Both the position numbers and the translations under genes were made by a program. The notes beneath the pieces are model-generated. The model did not search any database. It was not told the origin of the DNA and saw only the letters and a list, made by a program, of their open reading frames with translations. From positions 1,755,001 to 1,819,000 of the forward strand of contig NZ_AP019749.1 of the NCBI RefSeq assembly GCF_006740045.1: a stretch of 64,000 nucleotides of DNA. Reading direction: 5' to 3'. Below are positions 8,478-18,164 of the stretch, one piece after another. Numbering within the stretch: position 1 is the stretch's first letter; each line of letters begins with the position of its first letter. The DNA comes from Comamonas terrigena NBRC 13299. Its GTDB lineage: Bacteria; Pseudomonadota; Gammaproteobacteria; Burkholderiales; Burkholderiaceae_C.

Positions 8478-10037
8478 TCAGCCGTTGCGTGGCCTGGCCG
8501 TGGTGCCATGGGCCTGCCCACGTAGCTGTTGGCTGGTGGACAGCACCAGCCGCCGGTAGCCCAGCAAGGTGCCTGTGGCGGCCAGGGCCAGCGCGCCCAT
8601 GCTCAACAGCACCAGAACGATGTCACGCGGCCAGGCGTGCTGCAGCATCCACGACAGGTCCCAGCTGTGCAGAAAGTTGAACAGCCAGCGGTTGGCACGC
8701 TGTGCGCGGTCCAGGCTGAGCACCACCTCCCCGGATGCGGGGCTGAGGTAGACGACTGTGCGGCCCGGGTCCTGGAACTGCACCCGCAGCACGGGCAGGT
8801 CGCGGGCGGCGGCGGCGTACATGGATGCCTGTCCGCGCCGGTAGTAGTAGGCGTCGTAGCGGTCCAGAACGGTGGCGGAATGGATGGCGAAGGGCAGCAG
8901 CAGGGGGGCGGCGCGTTCCAGCTGTGCAGGCTCCAGCGCGCGCTGGACCTGGTAGCTGCCTGTTGCGCCGGACAGCACGCGGCTTGCGCCCGCTGCATCC
9001 AGGGCCAGCAGGTAGGGTTGGCCGGCCAGCACTTTCCATTCGATCTCGCGGGTGTCGAATCCGTCGGCCTGCAGCAGTTGCAGCGCATCCTGCACGGCCA
9101 GCGCGGGCCGGGTGGTGCCCGGAAGGCCTTGCTGGTAAGCCCGCAGGTCCGGGCGCGCACCCGTGGGGCTGAAGATGCCCAGCGGGTTCATGGACATCAG
9201 GCCGCTGAAGATCCACAACACCATCACCAGCCCGAACACCAGGCCGGTGATGTGGTGCCAGCGCATCTGGAATTCGCGGTACGGGGTTTTGGCGCCTGAC
9301 TTGTAGCGCCCGCTGAAGCGCCAGCGCCAGATCCCTACCAGGGCCCCGGCCAGGGCCGAGAGGGTGCCCAGCGCAGACAGGCCAATGACCAGCCAGCTCC
9401 AGACCGGGTCTTTGGCGCCGTCGCGGAACATATAGACCCAGTGCAGCCAGGCGCCCACGTAGTTCCAGTAGCCCTGGTAGCGCGGCACATCCACCAGCAC
9501 TTCGCCCGTGGTGGAGGAGATGTACAGCAGGGTCTGTGCAGCATCGTGCATCTGGACCTGGTAGAGCGGGCGGTGCGCATCCAGCATGCCCGCGTGGGAC
9601 CAGCGGTCACCCTGGGTGCGCCCCAGCACCTGGCCGGAGGCACCGGGCAGGAAGGCCTGGGCGCTGCGCAGTGCGGTGGCCGCATCGACCGGAGGGGCGG
9701 CGGCCCCGGTGGTGGCATCCACCACGCGCCATGTGCCGTCGCCTTCCTTGAGCCGGTAGCTGGGCCGCCCGGCGATGGTGGTGAGCGTGATCTGCTGCAC
9801 GGCCTGCGGCGCGGGGCTGCGCAGCAGGGCCGCTTCCACCGGCACGCAGCACTGCGCGGCGGCCAGGGGGAGCGGGGGCAGCGCGCCCAGCCGCTCTGCG
9901 GGCTGCAGCTTGGGATAGCCCACAAAGAGCATCACCATGCCGCTGAGCACCCACAGGGCCATCAGCACGCAAGCGGCCACCCCGGTCCAGCGGTGCACCA
10001 GAAACACCAGGCGTTTGGCGTGGGAAATAGACCACAT
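8478..10037 (-). CDS. PepSY-associated TM protein, likely siderophore/ferric reductase
   Basis: The 519-residue inner membrane protein has the PepSY_TM layout. It has an N-terminal helix with HRWTGV, two PepSY-like periplasmic repeats (VDATTGA and ISSTTGEVLVDVPRYQG), conserved His residues in membrane helices (WLHWVYMF, RWHHITGL, FLHSWDL) and a final helix. Such proteins (FoxB/PiuB-like) are thought to reduce ferric siderophores in the periplasm, with haem or flavin carried by the His-rich helices. It starts 11 bases after the stop of the upstream TonB-dependent receptor, so the pair is one operon in which uptake is followed by reductive iron release. Confidence 0.85.
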   Translation of the reverse strand: MWSISHAKRLVFLVHRWTGVAACVLMALWVLSGMVMLFVGYPKLQPAERLGALPPLPLAAAQCCVPVEAALLRSPAPQAVQQITLTTIAGRPSYRLKEGDGTWRVVDATTGAAAPPVDAATALRSAQAFLPGASGQVLGRTQGDRWSHAGMLDAHRPLYQVQMHDAAQTLLYISSTTGEVLVDVPRYQGYWNYVGAWLHWVYMFRDGAKDPVWSWLVIGLSALGTLSALAGALVGIWRWRFSGRYKSGAKTPYREFQMRWHHITGLVFGLVMVLWIFSGLMSMNPLGIFSPTGARPDLRAYQQGLPGTTRPALAVQDALQLLQADGFDTREIEWKVLAGQPYLLALDAAGASRVLSGATGSYQVQRALEPAQLERAAPLLLPFAIHSATVLDRYDAYYYRRGQASMYAAAARDLPVLRVQFQDPGRTVVYLSPASGEVVLSLDRAQRANRWLFNFLHSWDLSWMLQHAWPRDIVLVLLSMGALALAATGTLLGYRRLVLSTSQQLRGQAHGTTARPRNG

Positions 10038-10048
10038 ACGCAGCCCGA

Positions 10049-12259
10049 TCAGAAGCGGTGGTTCACCGTCAGCTCGACACGCCGGCCTTCACCGACGAAC
10101 CACTGGTTGGTGGTGTAGTAGGCGGTGGTGAAGTAGTGCTTGTCGAAGACGTTGAAGCCGCGCAGCGTCAGCGTGGTGTCCGCCGTGGCCTGCCATTGCA
10201 GGGCCAGGTCGGTGGTGGTGTACGCCGGCAGCCGGAGCGTATTGGCCGCATCCGCATAGCGCTGGCCGACATGGCGCAGCCCGCCCGACAGCGTCCAGCC
10301 GGGTGTGAACTTCCAGCCTACCCAGACATTGGCCACGCGCTCGGGCACATCGGTGGGCACATTGCCGTTGCGTGATACGGCGACACCGCCCACGGATTCG
10401 CGGAAGTCGTCATAGCGGGCCTTGAGCAGTGCCACGTTGGCGTCGACCTGCACGGACGGGGTGATCTGCAGTGACAGCGTGCCCTCGAGTCCCTTGGATG
10501 AACGCTCGCCGACCTGGATACGCAGCGCGGGATTGCTGGGGTCGCGTGTGAGCAGATTGTTCTTGGTGATGGTGTAGGCAGCCAGGGTCCAGTCACCCTT
10601 GCCTTCCCAGAACGACTGCTTGAGGCCGACTTCGAACTGCTTGCCGGTGGACACATCGAAAGCCGCGTTCGCTGCCGACAGCATGAGCAGGCCGCTCACC
10701 GGGTCGGCCGCCTTGGCGGCCTGGGCGTAGAGCGACAGATCCGGCTGGAGCTTGTAGACCGTGCCCAGGCGCCAGCCGGTGTTGGAGTAGCTGCGCTGGA
10801 AGGCCTGGCTGCCCGCCACCAGGTCCTGGCGGGTGAGGTCGGCGTGGTCAAACCGGGTGCCTGCCACGATGGACCAGCGCCCGGTCAGCTCCAGCCGGTC
10901 TTCGGCGAACGGCGCATACTGGTCGGCCTGGTTGCGGTAGCGCGGAATGTAGGGCACCGCGCTGGTGTAATAGCCCGGGTCGGGGTGGTAGGGGTCCACG
11001 GAGCCGGAGCTGCCGGTGTAGGTGTTGTTGCTGTGCTGGAACGTGGCACGGTTCACATCGAAGCCCACGGACACCTGGTTGGGGCGGCCGAACAGGCTGC
11101 CGGTGAAGGTGATGTCGGTGGTGTTGCCGGTCTGCGTCTGGTCGTGGCCGATTTCGGTGTTGCCCGAACGGTCGATCAGGCCTGTGCTGGCGTTGTAGGC
11201 ATAGGTTTCGGCGTTGCGCCAGTAGCGGTCGCTGCGGATGTGGTAGAGCTTGCTGCGCACCACGGTGCTGCTGCTGGGGGCCCACTGGGCCGTCAGTTCG
11301 GTCCAGCGGTCCTGGTAGCGTATGCGGCTGTCGGCCACGTTGTAGTTGCGCTCGCGCAGGGCCGGGTCCTGCCCGCCGTTGACCAGGGGCGTGCCAAAGT
11401 AGCGCATGGGTTTTTGCCGGCCTTGCGCGTGCGAGAGCTGGAGACTGAAGTCCGGCGTCAGGTCCCAGCGCAGCGCGCCGCTTACGGTGCGGTTGCTGGA
11501 ATCACCGCGGTCCACCCAGCCGTCCGACTGGTCGCCGCTGACATCCAGGCGGTAAGACCATTGGTCATTGATGGCGCCACCGCTGCCAAAGGCCAGGGCG
11601 CGCTTGCCGTCCGTTCCGATGGTGGCCTGGACTTCGTTGCGCACCGGGCCGCGCGTGGGTTTCTTGGGGATCACGTTGACCACGCCGCCAATGGCGCCGT
11701 CGCCATAGATGACCGAGGCAGGGCCGCGTAGCACTTCGATGCGGTCGATGGACCAGGTGTCGAACGGAAAGCTGACGCCCACGCCGCCGTACTGGCGGGT
11801 GCCGTCATACAGGCGCATGACGGAGGTGGTGTCCGTGAAGCCGCGCGCGGACAGGGAGCTGCCGCTGTTGCCGGGGTGGCCCAGGCTGGTGATGCCGGTG
11901 GAGCGGGTGATGGCATCGACCAGCGTGCTGTCGCCCTTGGCCTCCAGCTGTTCGCGGGTGGTGACTTCCACGCTGGCCGGTGTGTCGCGCAGGCTCAGGT
12001 CCAGGCGGCTGCCGGTGCTGACCGGGCGTTCCAGGGCGGTGCTGCCGGACGAGTGGACGGTGACGGTGTCCAGCGTGGCAGCGGGTGCGGTGGCGGTAGC
12101 GGTGGCGATTTGGGCCCAGCCGGGAGAAGCCGCCCATGCCAGTGACAGCAGCCAGGGCAGCCGGGCCATGGCCAGGGCTGTGCGCGGGCGTTGCAGGGCG
12201 AGGGACGAGCGAAAACGGGCAGCGCCTTGGGGCGCTGCAGCAAAAATGGGACGGGTCAT
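10049..12259 (-). CDS. TonB-dependent siderophore receptor
   Basis: The 736-residue protein has a signal peptide and a plug domain (SLRDTPASVEVTTREQLE and IDRIEVLRGPASVIYGDGAIGG). A 22-strand barrel follows and ends in a C-terminal Phe (TVNHRF), the outer membrane assembly signal. It lacks the extra STN signalling domain found in the neighbouring FecA-like receptor. The ligand is probably a ferric siderophore, given the adjacent PepSY reductase. I saw no clear Fur box in the roughly 90 bases upstream. The long N-terminal stretch before the signal peptide core (residues 1-30) suggests the real start could be an internal Met such as the one before ARLPWLL. Confidence 0.9.
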   Translation of the reverse strand: MTRPIFAAAPQGAARFRSSLALQRPRTALAMARLPWLLSLAWAASPGWAQIATATATAPAATLDTVTVHSSGSTALERPVSTGSRLDLSLRDTPASVEVTTREQLEAKGDSTLVDAITRSTGITSLGHPGNSGSSLSARGFTDTTSVMRLYDGTRQYGGVGVSFPFDTWSIDRIEVLRGPASVIYGDGAIGGVVNVIPKKPTRGPVRNEVQATIGTDGKRALAFGSGGAINDQWSYRLDVSGDQSDGWVDRGDSSNRTVSGALRWDLTPDFSLQLSHAQGRQKPMRYFGTPLVNGGQDPALRERNYNVADSRIRYQDRWTELTAQWAPSSSTVVRSKLYHIRSDRYWRNAETYAYNASTGLIDRSGNTEIGHDQTQTGNTTDITFTGSLFGRPNQVSVGFDVNRATFQHSNNTYTGSSGSVDPYHPDPGYYTSAVPYIPRYRNQADQYAPFAEDRLELTGRWSIVAGTRFDHADLTRQDLVAGSQAFQRSYSNTGWRLGTVYKLQPDLSLYAQAAKAADPVSGLLMLSAANAAFDVSTGKQFEVGLKQSFWEGKGDWTLAAYTITKNNLLTRDPSNPALRIQVGERSSKGLEGTLSLQITPSVQVDANVALLKARYDDFRESVGGVAVSRNGNVPTDVPERVANVWVGWKFTPGWTLSGGLRHVGQRYADAANTLRLPAYTTTDLALQWQATADTTLTLRGFNVFDKHYFTTAYYTTNQWFVGEGRRVELTVNHRF

Positions 12260-12348
12260 GAACGATCTGCGTGCAAGTGGAACCAGCCGCGCAGGACCAA
12301 GCCCGGCGGCGATGGCGTGCGCCGACAGTCATGCCGGTCGCACGGGGC

Positions 12349-12717
12349 TTACACGAGAGCGGGAGGGCCCCGGGGCGGGAGCGGCGCCCCCACCAGCGCG
12401 GCAATGCGCGCGGCGACAATGGGTTGCAGCGCCAGCCCCAGGGGCTGCGGCTGCGCTATATGCTGGTACTCATACACCGGCGGCGTGGTGATGGCCAGGC
12501 ACAAGGGGCAGTCCAGAGAATGGTGCGGGCCGGGGACGGCCTGACCGTCCTCATCCAGCATGATCACCTGCATGCTGCCACCTGCCGTGCAGACCACTTC
12601 CATGGCGCGGGGGTGCACGATGGGCGAGGCCACTGCGATGCCCAAGGTCAGCATGAACCACGCCAGAACCAGGCGGGTCAGTGACAGGGAGGAGCGCAGC
12701 GCTTGCATGGCCTGCAT
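12349..12717 (-). CDS. Small DUF2946-like protein
   Basis: The protein of about 122 residues has an N-terminal hydrophobic segment (LVLAWFMLTLGIAVASP) and a CTAGG...HSLDCPLCL segment. The latter resembles the His/Cys motif of DUF2946 proteins, which often sit beside TonB receptors or copper genes. It lies upstream of the siderophore receptor in the same direction and may be the first gene of that operon. Several Met codons are possible starts (12789, 12717, 12708); none has a good Shine-Dalgarno sequence, so the 5' end is uncertain. Role unknown. Confidence 0.65.
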   Translation of the reverse strand: MQAMQALRSSLSLTRLVLAWFMLTLGIAVASPIVHPRAMEVVCTAGGSMQVIMLDEDGQAVPGPHHSLDCPLCLAITTPPVYEYQHIAQPQPLGLALQPIVAARIAALVGAPLPPRGPPALV

Positions 12718-13056
12718 TATGCAAGCCAGTGCAGCCAAACCGGAAACGGTGGCCGGAAAAATCCGGCCCGGTGCCGTGCTGTGTGCCATTCACCACGGGC
12801 TTGCGCCAGGTCCGCAACGCTGGCGTTGCAGGGCCGGGTTTGCAGCGTTGGTACGTTCAATTGCCCTTCCACACACGCATGCACCAGTGCCGCGCACGGC
12901 GGGTTGCAGCGGTGTGCAGGGCGGTATGCCAGAGCGGGTGTGGACACGCGTTCTGGCCATGCAAACACCGCCACCACGGTGGCCGCAGGGCGCTGCAGGT
13001 GACTGCAGGCCACTGGCAGCTACCGCCATGGGCGGGTCAGCCGACATCAGACCGGC

Positions 13057-15603
13057 TTACCAGGTGTGTGCGTAGCTGATGCGCAGCACCGTGCCTGCTG
13101 CGGGCAGGCGGCTGGTGTTGTTGTTGCTTCGCAGCAGCTGGCTGTACAGCGGGTAGTAGTTGCGGTTGAGCAGGTTCTCCACACCCAGGGAGATGCGGTT
13201 CTTGGGGTCGATCTTCCACTGGCTGATCAGGTCCAGCGTGGTGTAGCCCTTGGTGTTGTAGCGGCCGAAGCTGGTCTTGCCATCCAGGCGGTAGTCCTTG
13301 GAGGAATAGGAGCTGGCCTGCAGGCGGTGGCTCCAGCTGGCGCTGGGGCGGTACTCCACATAGGCCGTCAGCTTGAGGGGTGGAATGCGGTAGCCCGTCA
13401 TGTCCTGGTACTGGGCCGCATTCTGGGGAAGTTCACGCCCCTTCATCCAGGTGAAGCTGCCGCCGGTGCTCCAGTGGTCGTCGTCGCTGAAGTAATCCAG
13501 GCTGCCTTCCAGCCCATGGATTTTTTCCTTGGTGCGCAGCAGGGTCAGGCCGTTGTTGAAGCTTTGCACAGCCCCCAGATCCGACTCGGACTGGAAGGCA
13601 CCCAGGTTGGCGATGACGTTGGCGAACTTGCCGCGCCAGCCGATTTCGACGGTGTTGGTCTTGACCGCCTGCAGGTTGGAGTTGCCGATGTTGAAGGCTG
13701 GTGTGGCATTGCGCACCACCACGCCGATATCGGGCAGCTCGAAGCCCTGGCTGTAGGAGGCATAGAGTTCATGCCCCTTGGTGGGCGCGAACACCGTGCC
13801 CAGGTTGTAGGTCCAGGCGTTGTACTTGACGGTGCCGCCCGCCACCGGCTGGGGGGTGGACAGCTTGGACTGCGACAGCGGCGTGAAGTCGTTGAAGCTG
13901 GCCTGGGCGCGGTCGTAGCGCGCACCGCCTTCCACCGACCATTGTTCGTTGAACTTGTGCTGCAGTTGGGCAAAGCCGCCGAGGCTGCGCGTGGTGACCG
14001 GGGGCATGTACATCAGGCGCCCGGTCTTGTTGAACACCAGGCCGCCGCTGGCGTCATAGGCGGCGGGATCGAAAATGTCGATCGGCATGTCGGTGCGCTC
14101 GTGGTTGAAGTCTGCGCCCCAGATCAGCAGGGTGTTCTTTTCGGCCCCCAGCGGGGTCTTGACGGTCAGGCGGCCGCCGAACACATCGGAGTTCTGCATG
14201 GATTGGTCGACGTTGGCGCCCCGCACGGGCACGGCCCGCGCGTCGAACGGGGCAAAGCGCGTGTAGAAATCCCGGTAGTAGAACTGCGCCGCCACGATGC
14301 TGCCCGCAAGGTCACGGTTCTCGTAGTCCAGGCCCAGCATGGTGTTCTTGATCTGGTTCTGGTCGGCCAGCACCAGGCCGCGGATGGGCCTGGCCGCTGC
14401 CGTGCCTGCAGGCAGGCGGGCCACGGACGGATCGGACGCATAGTCCGTGTCCTGGTTGGCGTTGTAGTGGCTGGCGGAGAGCTGCAGGCGCTGGTTGGCA
14501 TCCAGCTTGAAGCCGATCTTGGCCGATGCGTTGTAGATGTTGGAGTCGAACAGGTCGCCCTGGCTGGGTTCGGGGGCGATGCGTTTGCCCTTGGCATCGT
14601 AGGAGCCGCCGACATGCTTGGCACCCAGGCTGACCGAGTAGTCCACCACGTCGCCGCCGCCAGACAGGTAATGCTGGATTTCACCCCCCAGCCCCGCGCC
14701 CTGCAGTTGCGAGAGGGGGGCTGATCCCGTCACGACGGTCTCTGCCTTGGCTTCGCCCGAAGGGCGCTTGGTGCGCACGGAGACGATGCCGCCGGCCGCG
14801 CCGCTGCCGTAGATGGCGCTGCTGCCGCGCAGCACTTCGATCTGTTCGATGTCCGCGGGGTTGATGTTGGCCAGGTTGCGGGAGGAGTCGCGGTTGGTGT
14901 TCAGCGGAACCCCGTCCACTAGCACCAGCATGTTGCGGCCGCGCAGTGTCTGTCCGTAGTCGGTGATGGTGTGGCTGGAGTCCGCCATGCCGGGAACCAC
15001 CTTGCTGAGCATGGTGGCCAGGCTGTCGGAGCCTTGGCGCAGCTGCTGGACTTCTTCCCCTTCCAGAATGGTCACCTGGCGCGACGGGGCCACCAGATTG
15101 TTCTGGGTGCGTGCGGACACGGTGACGGCGGCCAGTTCCGCTGCAGCTTGTCCATCTGCCGATGCGGCGGCGCCGGTCTTGGACGCGGCAGGGGCTGCGG
15201 GCGTTTGGGTGGCCGGCGCAGCTTCCAGCGCGTAGTTGCCTGCGCCCAGGCGGCGGGCATGCAGCCCCGAGTGTTCCAGCAAGCGTGCCAAGCCGCTGTC
15301 GACGGTGTGGGGGCCGGACAGGCCGGGGGTGCGCAGGTCCTTGAGCTGGGCCAGGTCCATGCTGAGGTTGATGCCGGCTTGGCCGGCAAAGTCCATCAGC
15401 GCGGGGCCCAGCGGGCCGGCGTTGATCTGGTAGGCCTTCTGTGCGGACTGGGCAGCAGGCTCTGCCGCGTGCACCGCCATGGGCAGGGCCAGTGTGGCGC
15501 TGCCGACGATGGCCACAAACGCGGCTCGGACGGCCAGGGTGAGCGGGTGCAGTGGCACCGCAGGGGAGTGGGGGGCGGTGGGCCGTGAGCGCGTGGCGGG
15601 CAT
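13057..15603 (-). CDS. FecA-like TonB-dependent receptor with STN signalling domain
   Basis: The 848-residue protein starts at 15603, where GAGGA lies ahead of the ATG; a longer frame to 15711 is not used. It has a signal peptide ending near AVHAAEPA. The STN domain follows (AYQINAGPLGPALMDFAGQAGINLSMD...), the signal for FecA-type transducers. Then come a TonB box region, a plug with IEVLRGSSAIYGSGAAGG, and a barrel ending in SYAHTW, where terminal Trp replaces the usual Phe. It imports an iron chelate and signals ligand binding through the STN domain to the FecR-like protein encoded just upstream. It is the third gene of the sigma-FecR-receptor set. Confidence 0.92.
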   Translation of the reverse strand: MPATRSRPTAPHSPAVPLHPLTLAVRAAFVAIVGSATLALPMAVHAAEPAAQSAQKAYQINAGPLGPALMDFAGQAGINLSMDLAQLKDLRTPGLSGPHTVDSGLARLLEHSGLHARRLGAGNYALEAAPATQTPAAPAASKTGAAASADGQAAAELAAVTVSARTQNNLVAPSRQVTILEGEEVQQLRQGSDSLATMLSKVVPGMADSSHTITDYGQTLRGRNMLVLVDGVPLNTNRDSSRNLANINPADIEQIEVLRGSSAIYGSGAAGGIVSVRTKRPSGEAKAETVVTGSAPLSQLQGAGLGGEIQHYLSGGGDVVDYSVSLGAKHVGGSYDAKGKRIAPEPSQGDLFDSNIYNASAKIGFKLDANQRLQLSASHYNANQDTDYASDPSVARLPAGTAAARPIRGLVLADQNQIKNTMLGLDYENRDLAGSIVAAQFYYRDFYTRFAPFDARAVPVRGANVDQSMQNSDVFGGRLTVKTPLGAEKNTLLIWGADFNHERTDMPIDIFDPAAYDASGGLVFNKTGRLMYMPPVTTRSLGGFAQLQHKFNEQWSVEGGARYDRAQASFNDFTPLSQSKLSTPQPVAGGTVKYNAWTYNLGTVFAPTKGHELYASYSQGFELPDIGVVVRNATPAFNIGNSNLQAVKTNTVEIGWRGKFANVIANLGAFQSESDLGAVQSFNNGLTLLRTKEKIHGLEGSLDYFSDDDHWSTGGSFTWMKGRELPQNAAQYQDMTGYRIPPLKLTAYVEYRPSASWSHRLQASSYSSKDYRLDGKTSFGRYNTKGYTTLDLISQWKIDPKNRISLGVENLLNRNYYPLYSQLLRSNNNTSRLPAAGTVLRISYAHTW

Positions 15604-15805
15604 GGTGTTCAGTCCTCGTTGTCTGTCAATGAATGGGTCTTGATGTGCTTGACAGGCGAAATCGAAAAACCGGACAGCAATGGACAAAAAAATTGGTATT
15701 CCTGCCTGCAAGCCAGGAATGGTCAGTGGCGAAAGATGACAGGCAAGGGCGGTGGAAAGAGCAAGCGGAGGGCAGCCGGAGAGGAATAGCGCAGTCCCAT
15801 CAGCA

Positions 15806-16747
15806 TCAGGCGGGGATGAGCGTCACCCAATAGCGGGTGCGTGCTTGCGTGCGCACGCGCAAGGTCTGCGTCAGCAGTTCCAGAATGCGGTCCGTGTCGC
15901 GTAGCTGGAACACGCCGGAGACGCGCAGGTCGGCCACACCGGGGGCGCACTGCAGCACCCCGGGGCGGTAGCGCTGCAGCTCGGCCAGGAAGTCGTCCAG
16001 GCGCATGTCCTGGGCATACAGCGTGCCCCGCACCCAGGCATCGGTATGGGGGGGCAGTGGTGTGACGGCACCAGTCTGGTGGCTGTTGAAGCTGACCTGT
16101 TCGCCTGCCTGCACCACCAGGGACTGGCCGGACTGCGCGGGCGTGACTTGCACGGCTCCCTGCAGCACGGCCAGCGTGGTGCCGTGCGCATGCTTGCGAA
16201 CGGTGAACCGGGTGCCCAGGGCGCGCAACAGGCCATCGTCCGTCTGCACCACGAAGGGCAGGGCCTGGTAGACGCTGTCGTGCGCAGTCTCCACCAGGAT
16301 CTCGCCCGCATGGTGGCGGACCCGGCGCGCTTCGCTGTCGAAACGGGTGCTGATGGCGGAGGCCGTGTTCAGCAGCACGTGGCTGTGGTCCGCCAGCGTC
16401 ACATCGCGCGTTTCGCCCGTGGCGGTGCTGAAGTCTGCACTCCAGACCTGCCACGGCAGGTGGCGGTAGGACAGCCAGCCCAGCATGGGGGTGGCCAGGA
16501 CCAGCGCCGTGGCCCGCAGCACGTGCCGGCGGCTGCCTGCCCGTGAACGGTTCAGCACGGCCATGCCCATGGATGGGGGGACGCCATCCATGCGCAATTG
16601 CAGCTGTTCTATGCGCTGCCAGACGGCTTCATGGGTGGCACTCCGGCTACGCCACTGGGCCAGCTCGGCCTGCTGCGCAGCGCCGAAGCCGGTGGCATGC
16701 CGGCGCGCCATCCATTGGGCCGCCTCGTCGAGAATGTGTGCATCCAT
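15806..16747 (-). CDS. FecR-family anti-sigma/sensor protein
   Basis: The 313-residue protein has the FecR layout: an N-terminal cytoplasmic DUF4880-like segment (AAQWMARRHATG...WRSRSATHEAVWQRIE), one membrane helix, and a periplasmic FecR domain (TATGETRDVTLADHSHVLLNTASA). It relays the signal from the STN domain of the receptor to the ECF sigma factor. The ATG at 16747 is chosen because GAAGG lies seven bases upstream; an earlier ATG at 16765 would overlap the sigma gene. A weak hairpin followed by a T-run lies on the minus strand between this gene and the receptor (about 15686-15720) and could reduce read-through. Confidence 0.9.
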   Translation of the reverse strand: MDAHILDEAAQWMARRHATGFGAAQQAELAQWRSRSATHEAVWQRIEQLQLRMDGVPPSMGMAVLNRSRAGSRRHVLRATALVLATPMLGWLSYRHLPWQVWSADFSTATGETRDVTLADHSHVLLNTASAISTRFDSEARRVRHHAGEILVETAHDSVYQALPFVVQTDDGLLRALGTRFTVRKHAHGTTLAVLQGAVQVTPAQSGQSLVVQAGEQVSFNSHQTGAVTPLPPHTDAWVRGTLYAQDMRLDDFLAELQRYRPGVLQCAPGVADLRVSGVFQLRDTDRILELLTQTLRVRTQARTRYWVTLIPA

Positions 16748-16757
16748 GGTGTGGCCT

Positions 16758-17282
16758 TCACGCATCCCACATCACGCGCAGGCATTGCCGGAAGCCTTGT
16801 GCCATATAGCGCGTGACGGTGCGCACGCTCAGCTGCATCTGCTCGGCAATCTCCTCGTAAGCCAGACCTTCAAGCTGAGAGAGCAGAAATGCCGTGCGCA
16901 CCTTGGCCGGCAGTTCGCCCAGCAAGGCATCCAGCTCTTCCAGCGTCTCCAGCAGGATGGCCCGGTCTTCGGCAGACAGGGTGGTGGCTTCAGGCAGCAG
17001 CTGCAAGGAGGTGAGATAGGCCTGTTCCAGCGAGCGGCGTTCCAGGTGGTTGATCATCAGCCGCCGGGCGACGGTGGTGAGATAGGCCCTGGGCTCGCGA
17101 ATGTCTTCAATGGCCTGGGTCCTGGCCGTGCTCCAGATGCGCGTGAAGGTGTCCTGTGCAATGTCCGCTGCGTCGTGGCGGTCACCCAGCTTGCGTTGCA
17201 GCCAGGCAATCAACCAGCGGTTGTGCAGTGTGTACATGCCGCCAAGTGCTTCACTGGCGATGCTGTGGGCGGGGGTGGACAC
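16758..17282 (-). CDS. FecI-like ECF sigma factor
   Basis: The 174-residue protein has region 2 (HDAADIAQDTFTRIW, YLTTVARRLMINHLERR) and region 4 (LPAKVRTAFLLSQLEGLAYEEIAEQMQLSVRTVTRYM). This is the FecI subfamily of iron-starvation sigma factors. It is the first gene of the set and should direct transcription of the receptor gene on signal from FecR. A Fur-box-like palindrome lies 43-57 bases upstream of the start codon, which fits iron repression. Confidence 0.92.
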   Translation of the reverse strand: MSTPAHSIASEALGGMYTLHNRWLIAWLQRKLGDRHDAADIAQDTFTRIWSTARTQAIEDIREPRAYLTTVARRLMINHLERRSLEQAYLTSLQLLPEATTLSAEDRAILLETLEELDALLGELPAKVRTAFLLSQLEGLAYEEIAEQMQLSVRTVTRYMAQGFRQCLRVMWDA

Positions 17283-17324
17283 GGGAGGTTCAGGTGCATT
17301 GGAAATGCGGCGATTCTACATAAA

Positions 17325-17339
17325 TGATACCTATTCTCA
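17325..17339 (-). promoter_or_regulatory. Fur box upstream of fecI-like gene
   Basis: Read on the minus strand the site is TGAGAATAGGTATCA, which matches 11 of 14 arm bases of the 7-1-7 Fur consensus (TGATAAT-N-ATTATCA). It is well placed between the fecI-like start and the divergent gene at 17542 and should make the sigma-FecR-receptor set iron repressed. Confidence 0.7.
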
Positions 17340-17541
17340 ATTTGTACAAAGCCTCACCTCAAGATGCAGATTGGGGGCAGGTTGCGAATCGCAGAGAGCT
17401 TGTGTGGAGATGTGAGCCTGGACATTGGTGCGACGTGGGCAATGCCGCTGTGCGGTCTGTGCCCTCCGCCTCACCAGGCTGTGGGCTGTATAGAGAAACA
17501 GTAAACTTTGGACTTGATAGCTCCCAAAAAAGAAGCCAAGC

Positions 17542-18033
17542 ATGTCCGTAGAACCCGAACAGGAAGACGTCTCCATCTTCGAAGACCGCCTTTGGCACCA
17601 CAAGGGCTGGGAAGCCCGTGTCATCAAAAATGAAGACGACGATGGCTGGGCTGTGTCAATGACCCAGGACGGCCAATCGGAGCCCGCCCTGGTCGGCCCA
17701 TGGACCATGGGCCGCGACAAGAAGAATCCCAAGCCACTTGATGTGTCGGCCTTCAATACCTTGGTGAAGACGGCCCACGAGGTCATCCGTCGGCATGAGC
17801 AGCACCTGGCAGCGCTGTTGCACCAGGCCATACAGATTGACGTGCACGGGTTGCGCGTGACGGTGGCTCTCGATATCGAGCCCGATGAGGAGAACCCCAC
17901 TGCCACGCTCAGCGCGACGGCGGCGGACGGCAGCCAATTGGCCCAGGTACGGGCCCGCCCCGACTACAGGCTCACCCGCGCTGCTGCGCAGCAGTGGGCA
18001 GACGCCGGCTACCCGCGCACGAGCGAGGACTGA
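17542..18033 (+). CDS. Hypothetical protein
   Basis: I do not recognise this 163-residue soluble protein. The first half carries WHHKGWEARVIKNEDDDGWAVSM followed by WTMGRDKKNPKPLD, and the second half is an acidic, Ala-rich region. The coding quality is good: steady third-position GC and no interruption. It has no close partner; the fecI-like gene diverges upstream and the beta-lactamase remnant converges downstream. Confidence 0.75.
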   Translation: MSVEPEQEDVSIFEDRLWHHKGWEARVIKNEDDDGWAVSMTQDGQSEPALVGPWTMGRDKKNPKPLDVSAFNTLVKTAHEVIRRHEQHLAALLHQAIQIDVHGLRVTVALDIEPDEENPTATLSATAADGSQLAQVRARPDYRLTRAAAQQWADAGYPRTSED

Positions 18034-18164
18034 ACGTCAGGGCAAGGCGGCTGCCTTGGCCTGGGGAGCGGCTTGAACATCACGCAACGCTGATTGCCCA
18101 GGAGTGCGGTGCGGCTGCAACGGGTGGATCTCCTGCGGTCGCCCGCCAGTTGCAGACGCTGCCC

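Noticed and set aside
15686..15720. Possible terminator between the FecR-like and FecA-like genes
   Set aside because: The stem is only seven pairs and the T-run is five bases away from it, so it is mentioned with the FecR gene but not called.
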